From NCBI GenBank assembly GCA_902773325.1, contig CACYDW010000060.1:1-34784 (forward strand): a stretch of 34,784 nucleotides of DNA. Reading direction: 5' to 3'. The notes under the pieces are model-generated. The model was not told where the DNA came from. It ran no database searches and saw nothing but the letters and a program-made list of their open reading frames with translations. Position numbers and translations under genes: made by a program. This stretch comes from an uncultured Ruminococcus sp. GTDB lineage: Bacteria; Bacillota; Clostridia; Oscillospirales; Acutalibacteraceae. Below, piece by piece: positions 16,354 through 24,592 of the stretch (positions are counted from its first letter, which is position 1; every line of letters starts with the position of its first letter).

Positions 16354-17332
16354 TCATCGCCTTTGGAAGAAGCACCCGAAGCTCTCTCTGTTTTTTCTCT
16401 CTGCAGCAGTGCTTTTTGCTGTAGTCTGCGCATGGATCAGCGCAGACTCCTTTTTCGGCATTACCACAAGGCGGCTTATGAATGTCTGCGGTGTGTCGGA
16501 GTTCTCCGCAAAGGCAGATGCCTATCCGCTGTCGGTGCATTTTATCAATGTCGGACACGGCGATAGTATTCTGATCTGCTGTGGTGGTCATGCGGCTCTG
16601 ATCGATACGGGCAGCTTTTCACTGAATGCGGATACAAGAAATTATCTGGAGCACTGTGACATTGAGCGTCTGGATTATTGTATTCTTTCGCATACGGACA
16701 GTGATCATATCGGTGATTTTTCATCAATTGCTGATGAGATTTCCATTGAAAGCGTCATGTTCAGCCGCTATGCGCTTGATGACGGAGTGGTGCAGGGTGA
16801 AGCGCAGAAACGGCTTTATGAGCGGATAGAGGTACAGCATATTGCTCTTATTGTTCCGCAGGTGGGGGATATATATCCGCTCGGAGAGGCACGGCTGGAG
16901 GTGCTGTCACCATCGAAAAACTATTTCAGCACCAATGACAACTCTCTTGTGATCAGGCTGGAATACGGCGATGTTTCTTTCCTCTTTACGGGAGATGCCG
17001 GAGAGCAGGCGGAAGAAGATTTGCTTGCATCCGGTATGAACCTGCACGCAGATGTTCTCAAGGTGTCGCACCATGGCAGCAAAACGGGAACGAGCCAAGC
17101 CTTTTTAGAAGCGGTACAGCCCGCCTGTGTGGTCATATCTGTGGGCAGCGGTCATCCTTCTCTGCCGGACAGAGGTGTAGTGGAACGATTGTATGGCTGT
17201 GATGCAGAGGTGTATCGCACCGACCGGGACGGTACGGTGATCCTTGCTTCTGACGGTGAAAAAATTTACTCATTTACGGAATTTCCGCCATCATACGGAG
17301 CTTTTGTCGGAAGAACATCCGGAATCACTTGA
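16340..17332 (+). CDS. ComEC/Rec2-like metallo-beta-lactamase-fold protein, membrane-anchored
   Basis: 330 aa. One hydrophobic segment near residues 14-36 suggests an N-terminal membrane anchor with the enzyme outside. The rest is a ComEC-type MBL domain: VHFINVGHGDSILI, metal-binding SHTDSDHIGD, FTGDAG, and VSHHGSKTGTSQAFL with VISVG and HP near the end. It lacks the competence membrane channel domain, so it is not full ComEC. Stand-alone forms are thought to be nucleases or phosphodiesterases, but the substrate is unknown. It overlaps the CorC-type gene. The next gene's promoter begins inside its stop codon. Confidence 0.85.
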   Translation: MPMNDHRLWKKHPKLSLFFLSAAVLFAVVCAWISADSFFGITTRRLMNVCGVSEFSAKADAYPLSVHFINVGHGDSILICCGGHAALIDTGSFSLNADTRNYLEHCDIERLDYCILSHTDSDHIGDFSSIADEISIESVMFSRYALDDGVVQGEAQKRLYERIEVQHIALIVPQVGDIYPLGEARLEVLSPSKNYFSTNDNSLVIRLEYGDVSFLFTGDAGEQAEEDLLASGMNLHADVLKVSHHGSKTGTSQAFLEAVQPACVVISVGSGHPSLPDRGVVERLYGCDAEVYRTDRDGTVILASDGEKIYSFTEFPPSYGAFVGRTSGIT

Positions 17333-17357
17333 CAGCGTTATCCGATAAAAGTATAAT
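17329..17357 (+). promoter_or_regulatory. Promoter of the TerB-like gene
   Basis: TTGACA (17329-17334), 17-nt spacer, TATAAT (17352-17357): a near-perfect housekeeping promoter whose -35 box contains the TGA stop of the preceding gene. Confidence 0.88.
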
Positions 17358-17428
17358 AGGAAAAGCAAAGAGTTATTTTCTGTGGAGCTTTGTCTGCATA
17401 GAGAAAATATGAAACCGGAGGTTTTACC

Positions 17429-17833
17429 ATGTTTCTGAATCGTTTAGGAGAGAATGAAAAGGAGCTTTTTCTCAGCCTTTGTGCTCACGCGGCTTCTTTG
17501 AACGGAGATTTTGATGAGGAAGAAATGGAAAAGATGGCGCATATCTGCTATGAAATGATGCTTCCCAATCATCTTCCCGATACGTCCCAGCCGTTAGTGG
17601 ACGTTCTTAATGAGCTTGCGAAGAACACTTCAAAGCAGGAAAGATACATTATCGTTTTTGAACTGATCATGATGCTGCTGGACGATGGTATTTATTTTAG
17701 TTCGGAAGAAAGTTTTGCAAGAGATGTGGCGGAAACACTTGGTCTGACAGAGGAAAAATTCAGATCGCTCACGGCGCTTGCCGACCAGTATGTAACTCTG
17801 CGTGACGACATTTTGTTTGAACTGAGCAACTGA
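17429..17833 (+). CDS. TerB-like helical protein, function unknown
   Basis: 134 aa, predicted all-helical, acidic, without signal or membrane segments. Two similar acidic turns (NGDFDEEEMEKM near residue 25 and DDGIYFSSEESF near residue 88) are placed like the metal-binding DG-x-EE turns of TerB-like folds; that family link is a tentative reading. GGAGG lies 7 nt before the ATG and a strong promoter precedes it. The second copy of the interspersed element starts 4 nt after its stop. Confidence 0.65.
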   Translation: MFLNRLGENEKELFLSLCAHAASLNGDFDEEEMEKMAHICYEMMLPNHLPDTSQPLVDVLNELAKNTSKQERYIIVFELIMMLLDDGIYFSSEESFARDVAETLGLTEEKFRSLTALADQYVTLRDDILFELSN

Positions 17834-17836
17834 TTT

Positions 17837-17960
17837 TATAGTAGGTGACAAAAATATTCTTGCTCAGAGTGATGTGCGAAGGAGTGTGGGGGGCGACCGG
17901 AAAGCCCCCATAGTCAGCCTATGATTGATCAAAGTATAAAAAATAATGTCGTTTACCATA
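17837..17960 (+). repeat. Interspersed 124-nt element, copy 2
   Basis: Second copy of the element at 14926-15048, same orientation, with about nine differences. One end change (C to T) still leaves a pair in the terminal stem (C-G to T-G), and the GGGGG/CCCCC hairpin is kept with a one-base loop insertion. It begins 4 nt after a stop codon and is followed by a separate intrinsic terminator. No ORF. Confidence 0.85.
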
Positions 17961-17980
17961 CATATATACCTATATACCGG

Positions 17981-18007
17981 CTCCCCGTATGATTCGGGGA
18001 GTTTTTT
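17981..18007 (+). terminator. Rho-independent terminator
   Basis: CTCCCCG (17981-17987) pairs with CGGGGAG (17995-18001), then TTTTTT. It ends the TerB-like transcript after the interspersed element and isolates the pyrH cluster. Confidence 0.92.
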
Positions 18008-18107
18008 ATTGGTACATATATGCCGGCTGAAAAATACAGGAAGCATCCATATCCGGTCGGCCGCAGAAAAAACTTTCGGGATTCTTGCATCAATAACGAT
18101 TTTTTAC

Positions 18108-18136
18108 TTTACATTATCCGGCGAATATAGTAAAAT
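18108..18136 (+). promoter_or_regulatory. Promoter of the pyrH-polC cluster
   Basis: TTTACA (18108-18113), 17-nt spacer, TAAAAT (18131-18136). The leader to pyrH would be about 30 nt. Confidence 0.75.
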
Positions 18137-18173
18137 AAAAATCAGTAAAATAATGCAGGAGTGATGGAATAAT

Positions 18174-18878
18174 ATGGAACCTAAATATAAAAGAGTCCTT
18201 TTGAAGCTCAGCGGTGAATCTCTGGCAGGTGAAGAAAAACACGGAATAGATTTTGATACGGTGCTTCGCTTTTGTAAGCCGATCAAAAAGCTCAATGAGC
18301 TTGGTGTGGAAGTAGCCATTGTTGTAGGAGGCGGCAACTTCTGGAGAGGTCGTTCCAGCGGCAAAATGGATCGTACCAGAGCCGACCATATGGGTATGCT
18401 GGCAACCGTTATCAACGCACTCGGCGTATGTGACGCTCTTGAGCAGCTTGGTCTGGAGGCAAGAGTACAGACGGCGATCTCCATGCAGCAGGTGGCAGAG
18501 CCTTATATCAGAAACCGTGCGATCAGACATCTTGAAAAAGGCAGGATCCTGGTATTCGGCTGCGGTACAGGCAACCCGTTTTTCTCGACCGATACGGCCG
18601 CGGCACTCCGTGCGGCGGAGATCGAAGCCAATATTATCCTGAAAGCGACAATGGTTGACGGTGTATATGACAGTGATCCCAAGACCAATCCCAATGCTGT
18701 GAAGTTTGATTCGCTGTCGTTTGCAGAGGTGCTTCAGCGTGACCTCAAGGTGATGGATAGTGCTGCAGCGGCGATCTGCCGTGAGAATCATCTTCCGATT
18801 ATTGTATTCAGTCTGGATAATCCCGACAATATCGTTTCTGCTGTATGCGGGGAGAATGTCGGTACAATAGTAAAGTGA
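18174..18878 (+). CDS. pyrH: UMP kinase
   Basis: Bacterial amino-acid-kinase-fold UMP kinase making UDP, 234 aa, normally hexameric. [14 protein letters not shown] at the N-terminus is the phosphate-binding region, then [23 protein letters not shown] and [19 protein letters not shown], which is the UMP-binding block. [14 protein letters not shown] follows. The ATG at 18174 has GGAG about 13 nt upstream, a rather long spacing. It heads the cluster and is followed by frr 19 nt later, the usual Firmicutes order. Confidence 0.98.
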   Translation: MEPKYKRVLLKLSGESLAGEEKHGIDFDTVLRFCKPIKKLNELGVEVAIVVGGGNFWRGRSSGKMDRTRADHMGMLATVINALGVCDALEQLGLEARVQTAISMQQVAEPYIRNRAIRHLEKGRILVFGCGTGNPFFSTDTAAALRAAEIEANIILKATMVDGVYDSDPKTNPNAVKFDSLSFAEVLQRDLKVMDSAAAAICRENHLPIIVFSLDNPDNIVSAVCGENVGTIVK

Positions 18879-18897
18879 TGTTACGGAGGTAATCAGT

Positions 18898-19452
18898 ATG
18901 GATTCAGTCATTAAAAACACAGAAGAAAAAATGAAAAAGTCTGTTCAGCATCTCGAAACCGAATATTCCGAGATCCGCGCGGGCAGAGCTAATCCCGCTG
19001 TACTTGATAAGGTAAAGGTCGACTATTACGGTGCACCTACCCCTGTGAATCAGGTGGCGGCCGTGTCTGTTTCGGAAGCAAGGACCCTCACCATTCAGCC
19101 GTGGGATGTTTCTTTGCTGCGTGCCATCGAGAAGGCTATCCAGACCTCCGATATCGGCATCAATCCCCAGAATGACGGCAAAGTGATCCGCATGATCTTC
19201 CCGCCGCTTACAGAGGATCGCCGTAAGGAAATCGTTAAAGATGTTGCAAAAATGGGTGAGGACGCAAAGATCGCGATCCGTTCGATCAGAAGAGAAGCAA
19301 TGGAAAAAATCAAGGCACTCAAAAAGAAAGGCGATATCACTGAGGACGACCAGAAGCAGGGAGAAAAGAAAATTCAGGATATTACCGATAAGCATATCAA
19401 GAATATTGATACCCTTACAGAAAAGAAACAAAAGCAGATTATGGAAATCTGA
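18898..19452 (+). CDS. frr: Ribosome recycling factor
   Basis: 184 aa, the standard length. With EF-G it splits post-termination ribosomes. SEIRAGRANPAVLDKVKVDY near the start, PVNQVAAVSV, and the C-terminal helices with AMEKIKALKKKGDITEDD and the DKHIKNIDTLTEKKQKQIMEI end are all family signatures, covering both the three-helix bundle and the small beta domain. GGAGG lies 8 nt upstream of the ATG. It is co-transcribed with pyrH; a hairpin follows. Confidence 0.98.
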   Translation: MDSVIKNTEEKMKKSVQHLETEYSEIRAGRANPAVLDKVKVDYYGAPTPVNQVAAVSVSEARTLTIQPWDVSLLRAIEKAIQTSDIGINPQNDGKVIRMIFPPLTEDRRKEIVKDVAKMGEDAKIAIRSIRREAMEKIKALKKKGDITEDDQKQGEKKIQDITDKHIKNIDTLTEKKQKQIMEI

Positions 19453-19468
19453 TCATTCAACTATACTG

Positions 19469-19507
19469 CTCGGCAGGATTCCTCAGGTTTCTTGCCGAGT
19501 ATGTTTT
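19469..19507 (+). terminator. Weak terminator or attenuator frr-uppS
   Basis: CTCGGCAGG (19469-19477) pairs with CTTGCCGAG (19491-19499), 13-nt loop, followed by TATGTTTTA. The interrupted T-tract suggests partial termination between frr and uppS. Confidence 0.5.
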
Positions 19508-19602
19508 ATCAGGTGTATGAGAATATACAGCCCCCGCAAAAGCCATACTGTATATTGTCATTTTTTTGTTATCACCCCATAAAAGAAGGCAGAGGTGTCA
19601 AT

Positions 19603-20319
19603 ATGGCAGACAATAAAAGCTTTATAATGCCTGCTCATGTAGGAATTATTATGGACGGCAACGGCAGATGGGCAAAAAAGCGCGGAATGCCCCGTCCCGT
19701 AGGACATACGCACGGCGCACAGAATTTCAGAACCATTACCCGCTATATCAGCAAGCAGGGTGTGAAAATACTCACTCTGTATGCGTTTTCGACCGAAAAC
19801 TGGAAGCGTCCTCCCGAAGAGGTGGGTGCGTTGATGAAGCTGTTCAAGCAGTATCTTGTAGAGGCTCTGACGGATTTTCGCGAGGATGATATCCGCCTGC
19901 GGTTCATCGGTGACCGTTCCGCTTTTGACCCGCAGCTTCGGGCACTGATCGATGAAACAGAGGAGCTTTCCGCATCAAGAGAGGGAATGGTTCTGAATCT
20001 CGCTATGAATTACGGCGGCAGAGATGAGCTGCTGCGTGCGGTAAAACTGCTTTGCAAAGAGGTTCAGGAGGGAAAAGCGGATATCGACAGGCTTACACAG
20101 CAGGATATTCAGCGCTGCCTCTATACAGCCGGAGAGCCTGACCCTGACCTCATTATCAGAACCGGCGGAGAGTTCCGTCTGAGCAATTTTATGCTGTATC
20201 AGGCTGCCTATTCCGAATTTGTATCAACAGAGGTACTCTGGCCGGATTTCAAGCCGGAGGATTTCGACCGTGCGGTTGAGGAATTCAACAGACGCAGCAG
20301 AAGATTTGGTGGTGTGTGA
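19603..20319 (+). CDS. uppS: Undecaprenyl-diphosphate synthase (cis-prenyltransferase)
   Basis: Makes the C55 carrier lipid for peptidoglycan by adding isopentenyl units to farnesyl diphosphate. 238 aa from 19603, with HVGIIMDGNGRWAKKRG holding the catalytic Asp18, ILTLYAFSTENWKRP, LAMNYGGRDEL and the C-terminal DLIIRTGGEFRLSNFMLYQ. The start was moved 37 codons downstream of the longest frame because AGAGGTG lies just before ATG 19603 and the extension covers the preceding hairpin. It abuts cdsA with no gap. Confidence 0.96.
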   Translation: MADNKSFIMPAHVGIIMDGNGRWAKKRGMPRPVGHTHGAQNFRTITRYISKQGVKILTLYAFSTENWKRPPEEVGALMKLFKQYLVEALTDFREDDIRLRFIGDRSAFDPQLRALIDETEELSASREGMVLNLAMNYGGRDELLRAVKLLCKEVQEGKADIDRLTQQDIQRCLYTAGEPDPDLIIRTGGEFRLSNFMLYQAAYSEFVSTEVLWPDFKPEDFDRAVEEFNRRSRRFGGV

Positions 20320-21144
20320 ATGCTTAAGCGAATCATTTCCGCAGCAGTCGGGATTACATTCATGCTCGGAGTTATTATTTCGAGTACATTCTTTCCGTTT
20401 GTCATAGATATATTTGTCGCACTGGTGTGTCTGGTAGGAATCTATGAGTTTTCAAGAGCCACCAAGACACTATCGCTTTTTAGCATCAGTATTCCGAGTA
20501 TGGCATTCGCATTTGCCTTTCCGCTGCTGATCTCCTTTCATATCGGTTATCTGGTATGGTATGTTTATTCGGCTGTGATGCTGACGATGTTGATCTTTAA
20601 TCACAAAAAGATCAACTACCGTGATTTTGCCGCTTTGTACGGCATGACCCTGATAATAACAGTGGCACTGTCCAGCATAATATTAGTAAAGGCTCAGGAT
20701 GTACTGCATTCTACCATTTATTTTGTTTTGTCATTAGGTATACCGTGGGTGGCAGATGCAGGCGCATATTTTGTCGGGGTTTACCTCGGCAAACATAAGC
20801 TTTGTCCTGAAATAAGCCCCCAAAAAACCATAGAGGGTGCTGTGGGCGGTGTTGTGACCTGTGTGGCGGTGGTATGCTTTGCTGCTTGGCTGTTCTCGAC
20901 TTATATCTTTACCGTCCCCACAGAGGTCAACTATTTCAATCTGATCGTTATGGCATCATCGGCATCGGTACTGTCCATTTTAGGTGATCTCAGCTTTTCG
21001 CTTGTAAAGCGAGCCTTTTCTGTGAAGGATTACGGCAATCTGATTCCCGGACACGGTGGGGTATTGGATCGTTTTGACAGCGTGATTTTTGTCGCTCCGT
21101 TGATCTATCTTTTAGTATCGGTAATGCCGATCATCAATCTGTAA
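20320..21144 (+). CDS. cdsA: Phosphatidate cytidylyltransferase
   Basis: Membrane enzyme converting phosphatidic acid and CTP to CDP-diacylglycerol, the precursor of phospholipids. 274 aa with about eight hydrophobic segments. The C-terminal signature SFSLVKRAFSVKDYGNLIPG followed by HGGVLDRFDS is the CDP-diglyceride synthetase motif with its metal-binding Asp residues. Its ATG immediately follows the uppS stop, so translation is coupled. Next gene is dxr. Confidence 0.96.
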   Translation: MLKRIISAAVGITFMLGVIISSTFFPFVIDIFVALVCLVGIYEFSRATKTLSLFSISIPSMAFAFAFPLLISFHIGYLVWYVYSAVMLTMLIFNHKKINYRDFAALYGMTLIITVALSSIILVKAQDVLHSTIYFVLSLGIPWVADAGAYFVGVYLGKHKLCPEISPQKTIEGAVGGVVTCVAVVCFAAWLFSTYIFTVPTEVNYFNLIVMASSASVLSILGDLSFSLVKRAFSVKDYGNLIPGHGGVLDRFDSVIFVAPLIYLLVSVMPIINL

Positions 21145-21160
21145 GCGGAGGGTGCTTATA

Positions 21161-22315
21161 ATGACGAAGAATATATCGGTTCTCGGTTCAACGGGTTCCA
21201 TCGGTGTGCAGACACTTGATGTTGCAAGAATGCACAATATCGGAGTAACGGCACTCAGTGCCAACAAAAATATCAGTCTGCTTGAAAAGCAGATCAGGGA
21301 GTTCCGCCCGAAAGTAGCTGCGGTCGCTGATGAAGCGGCTGCGGCACAGCTTCGCACAGCGGTTGCCGATACCTCTACTGAAATACTCAGCGGAAGTGAC
21401 GGCATCATGTCAGCAGCACAGGAGCAGAAATGCGATACCGTTGTGAATGCTGTGGTGGGTGTTGCAGGACTGCTGCCCACTCTATCGGCAATTGAAGCCG
21501 GAAAGAATCTTGCCCTTGCCAACAAAGAAACTCTTGTTGCCGGCGGCAGTTTTGTTACCGACATGGTAAAAGCAAAGGGGATAAAGCTTTATCCGGTAGA
21601 CAGCGAGCATTCGGCGATTTTCCAGTGCTTGCAGGGCTGTCCGCATGGGTCATTGAAAAAGATCATCATTACAGCATCGGGCGGTGCCTTTTATGGCGAG
21701 ACAAGGGACGAGCTGCAAAATGTCAGATTAGAGGACGCACTGAAGCACCCGAACTGGAGTATGGGAACAAAAATAACCATAGACTCTGCTACAATGATGA
21801 ATAAGGGGCTTGAGGTGATCGAAGCAGCGCGGCTGTTTGATGTTACGGACGATCAGATCGATGTGCTGGTTCACCGCGAAAGCATTATTCACTCCATGAT
21901 ACAGCTCAGAGATCATGCGGTTATCGCACAGTTAGGGGTTGCCGATATGAGGATCCCGATACAGTATGCCCTTACATACCCCGATCGGCTGCCTTCGCCT
22001 GTAAAGGAATTAGACCTGACAGAGTTGGGAGGTCTGTCGTTTGCCAAGCCTGACGACAAAACTTTTGTTTGCCTTGCTGTTTGCCGTGAAGCACTGCGAA
22101 AGGGCGGTCTGTATCCGGCAGTTGCCAATGCTGCGAATGAAGCGGCGGTAAAGCTGTTTATTGAGGGAAAAATATCCTTTTTGCAGATCGGTGAGGCAGT
22201 CAGCGATGCGGTATCCGGATACTGTTCCCCCGCAGAAAAGGACATTACGCTTGATGAAATACTTTCCGCCGACCGTGAAGCACGCATCAGAGTTATGGAA
22301 AAATATGGTCGGTAA
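21161..22315 (+). CDS. dxr: 1-deoxy-D-xylulose-5-phosphate reductoisomerase
   Basis: NADPH-dependent enzyme of the MEP isoprenoid pathway making 2-C-methylerythritol 4-phosphate. 384 aa with N-terminal LGSTGSIGVQTLDVAR cofactor loop, ALANKETLVAGG, PVDSEHSAIFQCL, ITASGGAF and TIDSATMMNKGLEVIEA. These hold the metal ligands (Asp-x-Glu and the second Glu). ATG 21161 was chosen because GGAGGG (21147-21152) is 8 nt upstream; the GTG at 21152 lies on that site. It lies between cdsA and rseP, the common Firmicutes order. Confidence 0.97.
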   Translation: MTKNISVLGSTGSIGVQTLDVARMHNIGVTALSANKNISLLEKQIREFRPKVAAVADEAAAAQLRTAVADTSTEILSGSDGIMSAAQEQKCDTVVNAVVGVAGLLPTLSAIEAGKNLALANKETLVAGGSFVTDMVKAKGIKLYPVDSEHSAIFQCLQGCPHGSLKKIIITASGGAFYGETRDELQNVRLEDALKHPNWSMGTKITIDSATMMNKGLEVIEAARLFDVTDDQIDVLVHRESIIHSMIQLRDHAVIAQLGVADMRIPIQYALTYPDRLPSPVKELDLTELGGLSFAKPDDKTFVCLAVCREALRKGGLYPAVANAANEAAVKLFIEGKISFLQIGEAVSDAVSGYCSPAEKDITLDEILSADREARIRVMEKYGR

Positions 22316-22331
22316 ATTCAGGGCATATCGG

Positions 22332-22364
22332 TGCGGAGCAGATTTGCTCCGCAAATGATTTTTT
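22332..22364 (+). terminator. Hairpin with T-run between dxr and rseP
   Basis: TGCGGAGCA (22332-22340) pairs with TGCTCCGCA (22345-22353), GATT loop, then AATGATTTTTT. It could be a partial terminator inside the cluster, tuning dxr against rseP. Confidence 0.5.
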
Positions 22365-22368
22365 GGAG

Positions 22369-23430
22369 ATGATTGAAATAGAAACCGCAATTCTTATTAT
22401 CGCAGGTGTTCTGCTGTTTGAACTGATAGTCTTTGTCCATGAATTCGGACATTTTATCACGGCAAAGCGCAGCGGTGTCAAGGTCAATGAATTCGCTCTC
22501 GGAATGGGGCCTAAGCTCATCAAGTTCCAAAAGGGTGAAACGCTGTATTCTCTGCGTCTGTTTCCGATCGGCGGCTTTTGCGCGATGGAGGGCGAGGACG
22601 AGGAGAGCAGCGACAACAGGGCATTCGGCAATAAGCCTGTATGGAAGCGTATGATCATTATCGTTGCAGGTGCTTTCAATAACTTTATTCTCGGTCTGAT
22701 ACTGATCCTGATCACACTGATTCCGAGTGAATACTATGCTTCCACCACGATCGCTTATTTTGCCGAAAATGCTTCCACCACGCAGTACCTGCAGTTGAAC
22801 GATGAGATCAAATATATTAACGGCTATTATATCAGCACGGGTATGGATCTGTCCTTTGCGCTGGCAACAGCGCAGTCCCATGAAATGAGCTTTACAGTCG
22901 TTCGCGACGGCGAATGGCTTACCTTTGATAAAGTACCGTTCAATGTCATCACCTCTGACGATGGTAAGGAGATCATTCAGCGTGATTTCAAGGTTGCGGG
23001 AATCAAAAACAATTTTGGTACGCTGATTTCCCAGACCTTCAAGACGACCGGTTCTACCATCAGAATGGTATGGGCAAGTCTGATCGGGCTTGTCACGGGA
23101 CGTTTCGGTCTGAACGAGGTAGCAGGGCCGATCGGAATGACATCAGCTATCTCACAGGCTGCTTCTGCCGGATTACAGACCAGTATATGGAACGCACTCG
23201 GAAACCTGATATTTATCATGGCAGTCATTACCGTCAATCTGGGCGTTGTGAATTTACTTCCGCTGCCCGCACTTGATGGAGGCAGGTTTGTTTTTCTCGT
23301 GCTGGAGCTGATCAGGAGAAAGCCGCTCAATCCCGAAACGGAGGGTAAGATCCATGCGGTGGGCTTGATTCTCATGCTGCTGTTTATGGTAATTGTTTCA
23401 ATCAATGATGTGATAAGACTGTTTTCATAA
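22369..23430 (+). CDS. rseP: RseP/RasP-type site-2 zinc metalloprotease
   Basis: Intramembrane protease that cleaves anti-sigma factors and leftover signal peptides. About 353 aa. The zinc motif HEFGH is in the first membrane helix (about residues 24-28), a single PDZ-like region spans about 120-210, and the third metal ligand is in LLPLPALDGGRFVF near residue 305, preceded by the FGLNEVAGPIGM block. The start is uncertain: GGAG (22365-22368) directly abuts ATG 22369, and a TTG at 22363 overlaps it. The protein lies between dxr and ispG as in related genomes. Confidence 0.93.
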   Translation: MIEIETAILIIAGVLLFELIVFVHEFGHFITAKRSGVKVNEFALGMGPKLIKFQKGETLYSLRLFPIGGFCAMEGEDEESSDNRAFGNKPVWKRMIIIVAGAFNNFILGLILILITLIPSEYYASTTIAYFAENASTTQYLQLNDEIKYINGYYISTGMDLSFALATAQSHEMSFTVVRDGEWLTFDKVPFNVITSDDGKEIIQRDFKVAGIKNNFGTLISQTFKTTGSTIRMVWASLIGLVTGRFGLNEVAGPIGMTSAISQAASAGLQTSIWNALGNLIFIMAVITVNLGVVNLLPLPALDGGRFVFLVLELIRRKPLNPETEGKIHAVGLILMLLFMVIVSINDVIRLFS

Positions 23431-23454
23431 GTATACAGATTCGGAGATGATCAA

Positions 23455-24504
23455 ATGAATCGCAGGACAACCAAAAAAGTCCGGGCAGGTAATAAAGAGA
23501 TCGGCGGGGATGCCGATATCACGGTACAGTCGATGCTGAATGTGCCGTCAACCGACGTGGAAGGGAGCGTCAGACAGGCAGCAGCGCTTGCTCATGCCGG
23601 CTGTGACATCATCAGAATTGCCGTTCCCGACTGCGAAGCGGTGCGGCTGATTCCCGCTATCAAAAAAGAGGTGGACGTTCCCATCGTTGCGGATATCCAT
23701 TTTGATTACCGTATTGCACTGGAGGCAGCAGCAGCGGGTGTTGATAAAATTCGTATCAATCCCGGAAATATCGGCGATGACAGCAGGGTCAAGCAGGTTG
23801 CCGATGCCTGCAGAAGCCGCGGGATTCCCATCAGGATCGGTGTCAATTCCGGCTCACTTGAAAAGCACATTTTGGAGAAATACGGCAGACCGACACCGCA
23901 GGCACTTTGTGACAGCGCGCTGTATCATGCCCGTCTGCTGGAAAAATTCGACTTTGATGATATTGTACTATCCATGAAATCCTCTCATGTGGATTTCATG
24001 GTACAGGCTTATCGTTTGGCAGCCGAACAGTGCAGCTATCCGCTTCATTTAGGTGTAACGGAGGCGGGAACGGAACGAATGGGCATTATAAAGTCGTCTG
24101 TCGGTATCGGTTCACTGCTGCTTGACGGCATCGGCGATACCATCAGAGTATCGCTGACGGATGAGCCTGTCAAGGAGGTCTATGCCGCAAAGGATATTCT
24201 GACTGCTTTAGGAATGAATAAAAGCGGTATCCGCTTTATTTCCTGCCCTACCTGCGGACGAACGAGGATCAACCTGATAGAATTGGCACATCAGGCGGAG
24301 GAAAGACTGAGAAACTGTGATAAGAATATTACAGTCGCTATTATGGGCTGTGTTGTCAATGGACCGGGCGAAGCGAAAGAAGCGGATATCGGTATTGCAG
24401 GGGGAAAAGGAGAGGGACTGATCTTCAAAAAAGGTGAAATTCTCCGTAAAGTGCCCGAGGAATGTCTGCTTGATGAGCTGTTAAAGGAAATAGAAGCTAT
24501 ATAA
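23455..24504 (+). CDS. ispG: 4-hydroxy-3-methylbut-2-enyl-diphosphate synthase
   Basis: [4Fe-4S] enzyme converting MEcPP to HMBPP, the penultimate MEP step. 349 aa with an N-terminal TIM barrel (VQSMLNVPSTDVEGSVRQ, VADIHFDYRIAL) and a C-terminal cluster domain in which C264, C267 and C299 are the visible ligands (CPTCGRTR and GCVVNGPGE). The ATG follows GGAG by 8 nt. Two MEP genes in this cluster (dxr and ispG) match the demand of uppS for isoprenoid units. Confidence 0.97.
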   Translation: MNRRTTKKVRAGNKEIGGDADITVQSMLNVPSTDVEGSVRQAAALAHAGCDIIRIAVPDCEAVRLIPAIKKEVDVPIVADIHFDYRIALEAAAAGVDKIRINPGNIGDDSRVKQVADACRSRGIPIRIGVNSGSLEKHILEKYGRPTPQALCDSALYHARLLEKFDFDDIVLSMKSSHVDFMVQAYRLAAEQCSYPLHLGVTEAGTERMGIIKSSVGIGSLLLDGIGDTIRVSLTDEPVKEVYAAKDILTALGMNKSGIRFISCPTCGRTRINLIELAHQAEERLRNCDKNITVAIMGCVVNGPGEAKEADIGIAGGKGEGLIFKKGEILRKVPEECLLDELLKEIEAI

Positions 24505-24517
24505 TAATTACATAATT

Positions 24518-24568
24518 CGGGGGCAGGAGTGTGTCTGTCAGGCTGACAGGCGGGAACCAAAGCCCCCC
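24518..24568 (+). other. Structured leader between ispG and polC
   Basis: GGGGGC (24519-24524) pairs with GCCCCC (24562-24567) around an inner CTGTCA-GGC-TGACAG hairpin (24535-24549), leaving purine-rich internal strands (AGGAGTGTG and GCGGGAACCAAA). No T-run follows, so it is not a typical terminator. It lies 25 nt before the polC start and may be a regulatory leader. Not recognised as a known riboswitch. Confidence 0.5.
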
Positions 24569-24592
24569 TCATAGAAAAGGAAAGGCGAATAC

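Noticed and set aside
18020-18130. 36-codon ORF before pyrH
   Set aside because: No ribosome binding site, and it runs through the pyrH -35 box and spacer, ending just before its -10; chance ORF.
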